From an uncultured Armatimonadota bacterium (GTDB lineage Bacteria > Armatimonadota > Armatimonadia > Armatimonadales > Armatimonadaceae): a stretch of DNA of 6,115 bases. This document shows, piece by piece, positions 1-5,327 of the stretch. Under the pieces are notes generated by a model. It saw nothing but the letters and a program-made list of their open reading frames with translations. It made no database searches and was not told the origin of the DNA. Location: NCBI GenBank assembly GCA_903915615.1, contig CAIWTR010000381.1, positions 1 to 6,115 of the forward strand. Direction: 5' to 3'. The position numbers and the translations under genes are program-made. Numbering within the stretch: position 1 is the stretch's first letter; the number at the start of each line of letters is the position of its first letter.

Positions 1-2471
1 AGCTCACTGAGCGAGACCATTTGGCCATTGGTCGTTCTTACCTGCAGCTGCTCAAGCACATCACTACCGCTTCGCTCACTACGCTCCAAGCGTACAACAG
101 CGCTGATGTCCTCACGGAACTCATCTTCATGCAGTAAACCAACATTCCCACCAGACAACGCGATTCTAAGCGCTGCTTGTGCATCTGAAAGAGTTACCCC
201 GGATGCAGCCGCTTTGACAGCATCGATTTTGATGTTTCGTGTTGTATGGTCGGCATCCACATACCAGTCGATGTCAGCCACACCCTCTGTCGTCTCAAAC
301 ACACCCTTGACGCGATTGGCAACCGCTAGGCGTGTCGCATCATCGGGTCCATAGACCTCAGCCACCAGCGTTTGCAAGACGGGAGGGCCAGGTGGAACTT
401 CTGCGATCTTGATACGCGCTCCGAGGCGGGAAGCGATTGGTACCAGCTCCAAGCGCAATGCCTTGGCGATGTCATGGCTTTGTCGCTTGCGATCTCCCTT
501 CGGCAGGAGGTTGACTTGAATATCCGCCTGATAGGGTTCATTACGCATAAAGTAATGGCGAACAAGTCCATTGAAGTTGTACGGGCTACTGGTTCCTGCG
601 TAGATTTGATAGTCAACGACCTCCTTGGTATTCGCCACACTACCGGCCAATTCACGTGTAACCGCGAGCGTCGTTTCAAGGGATGTCCCTTTTGGCATGT
701 CAACAATCACCTGAAACTCGTTCTTGTTGTCAAAGGGAAGCATCTTGACTGTGACGGATTTGTTCACCAGCAGGTACATCGCCCCGGCCATCATAATCCC
801 GACAGCAGCAAAGAATGCAGACCGCACCTTCCAGCTTCGTAGTAATGGCAACATGATGCGACGATAGAGAATCGTAAGCTTATCTTCTGGACCCTCTCCG
901 TGATGACCACCAGCTGATGCTTTCCCATTACCTTCCTTACGAAGGATTCTCACGGCTGCCCATGGCGTTACGATGAACGCGATGAGGAGGGAAAAGACCA
1001 TCGCTGCGCTTGCCCCGACCGGAATTGGTCGCATGTATGGCCCCATCAGGCCACCGACAAACGCCAGCGGCAAAATGGCGGCAATCACAGCGAATGTTGC
1101 AAGAATCGTCGGATTTCCAACTTCATCAACAGCATCGATTGCTGTCTGAATCAAGCCCCTATTCTGTGCATCCGGCATCCGCAGATGCCTGACGATATTC
1201 TCGACAACCACGATGGCATCGTCGACAAGAATACCAATCGAAAAAATCAATGCAAAGAGCGTGATTCGGTTTAGCGTGTAGCCATAGAGATAGAAGACGA
1301 GCAGGGTCAGGGCGAGCGTGACGGGGATGGCAGTAAGAACCACCAGCGACTCTTTCTTACCGAGTGCGATCGCAATCAGGATGGTCACCGAGACAACTGC
1401 GATACCCATGTGAAAGAGGAGCTCGTTTGACTTTTCTGCGGATGTCTCACCGTAGTTACGCGTCTCCGTGACCTTGATATCTCCAGGAATCACGCGTCCC
1501 TTGAGCCGCTCAACCTTTGCCATCACTCCATGGACAACATCGATCGCATTGACCCCTTGTCGCTTTGCAACACTAATCGTCACTGCATTTTCGACTTTGT
1601 TTTGCGCTGTTGATGTTCTGGATGCGGCTCCACTTCCAAAGAGCACATAACTGACGGCCTCGGCAGGGCCATCGGTAACCGTGGCGATATCGCGCACGGC
1701 CACCACTTGTCCATTCGTTGATGTGAGTTTGACATCGAGGATGTCATCAAGCGAACGGAAGAATCCATTTGCGCGCACAGACACACTCTTCGACTGTTCC
1801 GAATAGCTCCCTAGCTCCAGTTCCTGATTCGTCCGCTGCAGTGCAGCACTGACAGCCGTGATGTCAAGTTCGTACCCGGCAAGGACAGCCTTGTTGACGG
1901 TGATCGAAAGTTCACGCTTCTGCCCACCGGTGATCAGGGTTTCCGCAACATCAGGGACAGATTTCAGCTCCTGTTCAACACGTGATGCGACTTGTCTGAG
2001 AACAACAGGTGATGCGGTATCAGAGTGGAGTGTAAGTGCCAAAACAGCTACATCATCAATGGAATGTGTCTTTATGATGGGCTGGGTCGCACCAGTTGGA
2101 ATAAAGTCGGCATGACCGGCAATCTTTTCCCGAAGCCTTACAAATGCCTTCTCTTGGTCCTGACCTACAAGAAAGCGCACGACGACCATTGAGCGGCCAC
2201 TGGCAGATGTCGAGTAAACATATTCGACGCCTGGCACTTCCCAGATGAGTTTCTCCAGCGGCGATGTCACACGCTGCTCAACCTCTTTGACGCTTGCTCC
2301 GGGAAACTGAATGAGGACATCCGCCATCGGGACGATGATTTGTGGCTCCTCTTCCCTTGGGGTTTTGATTACTGCAAAAATGCCCATCACCAGACTGGCA
2401 AGGATGAGGAGTGGCGTCAGCTTACTGTTGACAAAGGCGCTGGCTAGCCTGCCGGCAATTCCCCGGTTCAT
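1..2471 (-). CDS. RND efflux permease, HAE/AcrB-like, partial (C-terminus beyond left edge)
   Basis: Inner-membrane proton-driven pump subunit of a tripartite efflux system. The frame is open from ATG at 2471 to the window edge, 823 codons with no stop, against about 1,000-1,080 residues for the family; most of the second membrane domain is missing. Seen in order: TM1 (about residues 13-33) followed by PREEEPQI; the first periplasmic porter region; a membrane block from about residue 350; TM4 with GILVDDAIVVVEN, where Asp417-Asp418 match the proton-relay pair D407/D408 of AcrB; a hydrophilic loop containing AGGHHGEGPEDK; TM7 near 548-567; and the second porter region ending in NGQMVSLSE, similar to NGQMVPFS in AcrB. 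The DD pair argues for a drug/organic (HAE) type rather than a heavy-metal CzcA type. The start is well supported: GGAGG at 2478-2482, 6 nt spacing, and ATGA overlap with the upstream adaptor gene implying translational coupling. Substrate unknown. Confidence 0.95.
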   Translation of the reverse strand, partial: MNRGIAGRLASAFVNSKLTPLLILASLVMGIFAVIKTPREEEPQIIVPMADVLIQFPGASVKEVEQRVTSPLEKLIWEVPGVEYVYSTSASGRSMVVVRFLVGQDQEKAFVRLREKIAGHADFIPTGATQPIIKTHSIDDVAVLALTLHSDTASPVVLRQVASRVEQELKSVPDVAETLITGGQKRELSITVNKAVLAGYELDITAVSAALQRTNQELELGSYSEQSKSVSVRANGFFRSLDDILDVKLTSTNGQVVAVRDIATVTDGPAEAVSYVLFGSGAASRTSTAQNKVENAVTISVAKRQGVNAIDVVHGVMAKVERLKGRVIPGDIKVTETRNYGETSAEKSNELLFHMGIAVVSVTILIAIALGKKESLVVLTAIPVTLALTLLVFYLYGYTLNRITLFALIFSIGILVDDAIVVVENIVRHLRMPDAQNRGLIQTAIDAVDEVGNPTILATFAVIAAILPLAFVGGLMGPYMRPIPVGASAAMVFSLLIAFIVTPWAAVRILRKEGNGKASAGGHHGEGPEDKLTILYRRIMLPLLRSWKVRSAFFAAVGIMMAGAMYLLVNKSVTVKMLPFDNKNEFQVIVDMPKGTSLETTLAVTRELAGSVANTKEVVDYQIYAGTSSPYNFNGLVRHYFMRNEPYQADIQVNLLPKGDRKRQSHDIAKALRLELVPIASRLGARIKIAEVPPGPPVLQTLVAEVYGPDDATRLAVANRVKGVFETTEGVADIDWYVDADHTTRNIKIDAVKAAASGVTLSDAQAALRIALSGGNVGLLHEDEFREDISAVVRLERSERSGSDVLEQLQVRTTNGQMVSLSE

Positions 2472-3937
2472 TGCTTGCCTCCAATTGCACGAACACCATC
2501 CGTCAATCCTGGTACGAGCTCACGGACGATCACATCCCCGACAGCAAGTCCAGACTCGACAGGAATGCGTTCTTTTATCGGCGTGCCAAGGGTGACAACG
2601 CGTGACTGAATCAGTCCTCCGGCTGTAACGATGAAGATGTAGCTGAGTCCATCACGGCGCTGAATCGATGCTTCATCAACCATGATCGCTTTACGCTTTG
2701 CGAGTGTGATACGTGTGATTCCGTAAAGTCCACTCATCGCATTCGATGTATCCGGAAGAGCCATTCGTACTTTGTAGGCGTGTGTTGCTCCGGTCGCCTG
2801 AGGAGTGATCTGACTCACAGTGCCCACCAGTTCACCAGATTGAACGGAACCAATCGTCACGGTCGCCTTGCGCCCAAGCTTGAAGTGATTGATGAGCGCT
2901 TCAGGGACTTCGGTGTCAAAGCTCGGGCGTCCGCCATCCACTTCGATCAATGGCATCCCGGGAGACGCCATCGTTCCCGGATCTACAAGTCGCTTTACGA
3001 CCCGGCCTGCAAACGGTGCTTTGATAACAGCATCTCCAAGCGAAACATCTGTATCGGCGACATTTGCCTGCGCACTAACGACGGCTGCACCAGCAGCGGC
3101 GAGATCGGCTTCGCGAACAAGCACTTGCTTGAGTGCGGCTTTGGCTGCCGCAACACCTGCTTCGGCTTGTCGGACAGCGGCCCCGGCGGCTACGACGGCT
3201 TGCGCGGATGCGCTTCGTTCCTGTTGTCGTGCCCCTTCTTCAAGCAAAGCAAGCTGTTGCCTCGCAATATTGCGCTGTGCCGTAACTTGCTCAAGTGCGA
3301 CTGACGCTCGGTCAAGGTCCCGCTGCGGAACCGCACCCGCCTGTACGAGTCCACGCATACGGTCATTTTCAAGGGTGGCAAGCCGGACGGCTGCATCCGC
3401 CTGGACAACAGCACTCCGTGCCTGTGCAACTTCCTGGGTTCGCGCGCCTTCGGCGGTGATGCTACGACGCTCCGTTGCGATTGCAAGAGCTGCCTTTGCA
3501 CCAGAGAGGCCTGCTTCTGCATCCTGTACCCGCGCTAAGCTGGATGCTTTCTCAAGTTCAAGCGCTGACTTTGCTTTCGCAACCTCAGCACGTGAGCGTC
3601 CCAGTGTGCCAATCGCGGATTGCTTTCCGGCGATCAGGTGCCTTGCATCAAGTTGCACCAGGGTCTGACCGCGCTGTACAGACGAGCCATCGGTGACGCT
3701 TACCGACATCACCCGGCCAGAAACACTTGCAGCTAGGACAGAATGGAATTCGCTACTTGTCGTCCCAGGTAGTTCCCGGATGACATCTATATACTCTTCT
3801 GCCACCGTCCTTGTTGAAACGGAAATTTCTTGAACAGTCTCAGCTTTCTTTAAGCCATCGGATTTGTTTGCATTACACCCTGACACCACCATCATCATTG
3901 ATGTCAACGCACTGATGGTAGTCACTTTTGCCAACAT
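2468..3937 (-). CDS. RND periplasmic adaptor (membrane fusion) lipoprotein with long coiled-coil hairpin
   Basis: Adaptor that bridges the RND permease and an outer-membrane channel. From the ATG at 3937 it has 489 residues. Residues 1-21 form a lipoprotein signal: MLAK, a hydrophobic stretch, then the lipobox VSGC with Cys21 as lipidation site. Then come the first lipoyl half (about 66-97, AASVSGRV...DGSSVQRGQTL), an Ala/Gln-rich coiled-coil hairpin (about 99-299), the second lipoyl half (about 302-334, IKAPFAGRV), a beta-barrel (about 339-414) and a membrane-proximal domain. The hairpin is much longer than in AcrA (whole protein about 400 residues). Its tip reads RMRGLVQAGAVPQ: Arg193 and Leu197 fit the channel-binding RLS motif, but Pro204 stands where Ser is usual. 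A longer version starting at GTG 3985 (505 residues) is possible, with AGGA only 3 nt before it. I prefer the ATG because it gives a normal-length signal peptide and has AGG 7 nt upstream. First gene of the efflux operon. Confidence 0.93.
   Translation of the reverse strand: MLAKVTTISALTSMMMVVSGCNANKSDGLKKAETVQEISVSTRTVAEEYIDVIRELPGTTSSEFHSVLAASVSGRVMSVSVTDGSSVQRGQTLVQLDARHLIAGKQSAIGTLGRSRAEVAKAKSALELEKASSLARVQDAEAGLSGAKAALAIATERRSITAEGARTQEVAQARSAVVQADAAVRLATLENDRMRGLVQAGAVPQRDLDRASVALEQVTAQRNIARQQLALLEEGARQQERSASAQAVVAAGAAVRQAEAGVAAAKAALKQVLVREADLAAAGAAVVSAQANVADTDVSLGDAVIKAPFAGRVVKRLVDPGTMASPGMPLIEVDGGRPSFDTEVPEALINHFKLGRKATVTIGSVQSGELVGTVSQITPQATGATHAYKVRMALPDTSNAMSGLYGITRITLAKRKAIMVDEASIQRRDGLSYIFIVTAGGLIQSRVVTLGTPIKERIPVESGLAVGDVIVRELVPGLTDGVRAIGGKQ
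2478..2482 (-). promoter_or_regulatory. Shine-Dalgarno of the RND permease gene
   Basis: GGAGG on the minus strand, 6 nt before the ATG at 2471-2469. It lies inside the last codons of the adaptor gene, and the adaptor TGA overlaps the permease ATG as ATGA. This fixes the permease start and indicates coupled translation from one mRNA. Confidence 0.8.
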
Positions 3938-3999
3938 CGGTAGACCTGGCCATCCAATCCACTGGTTTTGAGCTCGTTCAATCACGGTTCTGTTCCTAA

Positions 4000-4012
4000 T
4001 CTGTGTGATGTA
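4000..4012 (-). promoter_or_regulatory. Leader motif TACATC-ACACAGA upstream of the efflux operon
   Basis: On the minus strand this reads TACATCACACAGA and ends 14 nt before the alternative GTG start (3985) of the adaptor. The embedded 9-mer TCACACAGA recurs on the plus strand at 4176-4184, near the start of the divergent rhodanese gene, where TACATC also precedes it (4166-4171). TACATC could serve as a -10 element (4 of 6 matches to TATAAT), but I see no good -35 at normal spacing on this side. A shared regulator site is an inference. Confidence 0.35.
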
Positions 4013-4023
4013 TCCATTCGGAC

Positions 4024-4037
4024 TACATCGCGATGTA
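4024..4037. promoter_or_regulatory. Perfect 14-bp palindrome, candidate operator
   Basis: TACATCGCGATGTA is identical to its own reverse complement over 14 bp. It sits between the divergent adaptor and rhodanese genes. Its half-site TACATC/GATGTA occurs twice more in the same intergenic region (4007-4012 and 4166-4171). A symmetric site in a divergent promoter region fits a dimeric regulator of ArsR, TetR, MarR or similar type, but no regulator gene is visible. On the minus strand a weak promoter TTGTGT (4057-4062), 18 nt, TTACAT (4033-4038) would overlap it. Confidence 0.5.
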
Positions 4038-4062
4038 ACAACAGAGTGATTGCCCTACACAA

Positions 4063-4140
4063 AAGGATTCATTGGAACGGTGCGTATCTAAGTGCGTTAT
4101 TCCACACGATTTATTTCGTATCCGAAATTTTTGAATCCTT
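4063..4140. repeat. Widely spaced 9-bp inverted repeat
   Basis: AAGGATTCA at 4063-4071 is the exact reverse complement of TGAATCCTT at 4132-4140, separated by 60 bp. The arms could be paired half-sites serving the two divergent promoters or could be coincidence; about 0.1 such pairs would be expected by chance in a region this size, by rough estimate. Confidence 0.3.
4113..4128. repeat. Short inverted repeat ATTTCG-N4-CGAAAT
   Basis: Two perfect 6-bp arms flank TATC in an AT-rich stretch at about the middle of the divergent intergenic region. It could be a regulator site. The arms are short, so chance occurrence is not excluded. Confidence 0.3.
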
Positions 4141-4143
4141 CTG

Positions 4144-4171
4144 CTGACAAGGCGTGCTCTGTGTCTACATC
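4144..4171 (+). promoter_or_regulatory. Candidate sigma70-type promoter of the rhodanese gene
   Basis: CTGACA (4144-4149, 5 of 6 matches to TTGACA), a 16-nt spacer, then TACATC (4166-4171, 4 of 6 matches to TATAAT). Transcription would begin near 4178, giving a leader of about 20 nt. The 9-13-9 inverted repeat at 4156-4186 would then straddle the -10 element, a normal place for a repressor site. Prediction from consensus only. Confidence 0.35.
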
Positions 4172-4186
4172 AGGTTCACACAGAGC
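4156..4186. promoter_or_regulatory. 9-bp inverted repeat abutting the rhodanese ribosome binding site
   Basis: GCTCTGTGT (4156-4164) and ACACAGAGC (4178-4186) are exact reverse complements separated by 13 nt. The right arm ends directly before the TGGAAAG ribosome binding region (4187-4193). If transcription starts upstream, the RNA can form a 9-bp stem next to the ribosome binding site. If it starts near 4178, this is more likely a DNA operator around the -10. A perfect 9-bp pair this close is unlikely by chance. Confidence 0.5.
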
Positions 4187-4200
4187 TGGAAAGCAAGAAA

Positions 4201-4740
4201 ATGTCGATCAAGAACATCTCCGTTTCGGAACTACACACAATGACATTGCAAGGCAAAGATTTGCTAATCATCGATGTCCGGACGAGTGCAGAATTCAATC
4301 GCGGACACATCCCAACTGCGTTGAATCTTCATGGTTCCTCGCTTAGAAGTCACCTAAGTGAGCTGCCACCAACGACTACGGTTGCAATTGTCTGCCAGAG
4401 TGGCGGTCGAAGCCAGCTTGCCTGTGAAGGTCTGCGGCGAGAATTCAAGGGTTTGTCAAACGTGGATGGTGGTACAGCGGCATGGATTCGTGCGGGATTA
4501 CCAGTTGAAAAGGAAAACAAGAATATGCATCAGACATCAGATAGTAAGCTTCGTCGCCAGACCCACTTGGTCGCAGGCATTATGCTCACCACAGCTCTCG
4601 CGATGGGCTTCACCGGACATCCTGCGTGGTTTTATCTGGCGTGTTTACCGGCTTTTGGCCTAATGCTTGATGCCATCACGGGAATCTGCCCAATGACATT
4701 GATGCTCAAGAAGGCACCATGGAACTCAGGAGCTGCCTAG
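4201..4740 (+). CDS. Rhodanese domain fused to DUF2892 membrane domain (YgaP-like)
   Basis: Sulfurtransferase of 179 residues with the architecture of E. coli YgaP (about 174 residues). Residues 5-103 form a single rhodanese domain with IIDVRTSAEFNRGHIPTALN (23-42) and the active loop CQSGGRS, whose Cys65 should carry the persulfide; the domain closes with VDGGTAAWIRAGLPV. Residues about 119-175 form DUF2892: a conserved RQTHLVAG entry, two hydrophobic helices (about 122-137 and 142-160), GICPM with Cys163, and APWN near the end, like the C-terminus of YgaP. The catalytic domain should face the cytoplasm, with the helices anchoring it in the inner membrane. GGAAAG lies 7 nt before the ATG. 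It is transcribed divergently from the efflux operon across a symmetry-rich region, suggesting joint control. The sulfur substrate and acceptor are not known; a role in sulfide or sulfane-sulfur handling is inferred. Its last 15 bases overlap the convergent acyltransferase gene. Confidence 0.92.
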   Translation: MSIKNISVSELHTMTLQGKDLLIIDVRTSAEFNRGHIPTALNLHGSSLRSHLSELPPTTTVAIVCQSGGRSQLACEGLRREFKGLSNVDGGTAAWIRAGLPVEKENKNMHQTSDSKLRRQTHLVAGIMLTTALAMGFTGHPAWFYLACLPAFGLMLDAITGICPMTLMLKKAPWNSGAA

Positions 4741-5286
4741 CGTTCCTGATTCTGGATGGAGATAGCGGATTAGTTTTGCCGGAACTCCTCCAACAAGAGC
4801 ACCCGCCGGAACATCCTTTGTCACCACAGCACCCGCAGCAATAACGGCATGCTTTCCAATCGTGACACCTTTTAGGATTGTTACCCGTGCTCCAATCCAG
4901 ACATCATCCTCAATGATGATTGGCGCTTTTGCACCGGGGAGCGTGTGGTCGATCGGATTATGAAAGTCTGAGTCCATGATGAGGACGTAATTACCAATCG
5001 CGACATTGTTGCCAATCGTGATCGATGCAAGGCTGCCGATACTGGTACCAGAGTTGATGAATGTATTGTCACCAATGGTGATGCGTCCATATTCCCCTGC
5101 GCCTAGCTCTACCGGAACGTGCGCAGCAAGAACTCTAAACTTGTCACCTATTTGGATTCGTTTACGATTACGAACGATGACCTTGCCATCAACGGCTACT
5201 TTTGAAAATGGCCTTACACATCCGCGGAAAACCCAGTTCCCCTTCGCAATCAAATATGCCTGTCTGGCTTTGTGTAGAATACCCAC
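4726..5286 (-). CDS. Hexapeptide-repeat (left-handed beta-helix) O-acyltransferase
   Basis: Transferase of 186 residues that probably moves an acetyl group from acetyl-CoA to a sugar or glycan hydroxyl. Imperfect [LIV]-G-x4 hexapeptide repeats run through residues about 45-165 (ITIGDN, ITIGNN, VWIGAR, VTIGKH), giving a beta-helix that forms trimers in this family. MDSDFHN contains His109, the expected catalytic base. AAGAVVTKDVPAGALVGGVPAK is the usual C-terminal cap and CoA-binding region of the maltose/WbbJ-type group (shown here in two parts: AAGAVVTKDVP, then GVPAKLI). The most upstream start is GTG at 5286, with an in-frame TAA two codons before it. No clear Shine-Dalgarno precedes it; TTG at 5253 with AGG 5 nt upstream is an alternative, but the N-terminal residues look natural for the family. 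It lies 41 nt downstream of the MutL-like gene and may be co-transcribed with it. The acceptor is unknown; polysaccharide modification is a guess from family. Confidence 0.88.
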   Translation of the reverse strand: MGILHKARQAYLIAKGNWVFRGCVRPFSKVAVDGKVIVRNRKRIQIGDKFRVLAAHVPVELGAGEYGRITIGDNTFINSGTSIGSLASITIGNNVAIGNYVLIMDSDFHNPIDHTLPGAKAPIIIEDDVWIGARVTILKGVTIGKHAVIAAGAVVTKDVPAGALVGGVPAKLIRYLHPESGTLGSS

Positions 5287-5327
5287 GGGTTAGGTATCGG
5301 CAAATCGCATACGCAAAAACAGGTGAT

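Noticed and set aside
372..842. Open plus-strand frame of 156 codons
   Set aside because: It lies opposite the RND permease, which is open without a stop over its whole visible length and has clear family motifs. The shadow protein resembles nothing I know.
1217..1225. Heavy-metal (CzcA-type) assignment for the permease
   Set aside because: TM4 carries the Asp-Asp pair typical of HAE/AcrB-type pumps, and the adaptor lacks obvious His- or Met-rich metal-binding stretches.
2889..3668. Open plus-strand frame of 259 codons rich in Ala, Ser, Thr and Arg
   Set aside because: It is the antisense shadow of the Ala-rich adaptor hairpin. It has no recognisable domain and the minus-strand frame gives a complete adaptor protein.
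4092..4346. Plus-strand frame of 84 codons overlapping the rhodanese start
   Set aside because: It is out of frame with the rhodanese, covers the candidate promoter region and has no recognisable content.
4726..5286. Chloramphenicol (xenobiotic) acetyltransferase identity for the hexapeptide protein
   Set aside because: The spacing of the catalytic His block and the C-terminal GGVPAK region fit the broad maltose/WbbJ-type sugar acyltransferases as well or better; nothing points specifically to antibiotic resistance.
5287..5327. Possible terminator between the MutL-like and acyltransferase genes
   Set aside because: There is a short T-run (minus strand TGTTTTTG), but no preceding GC-rich hairpin.
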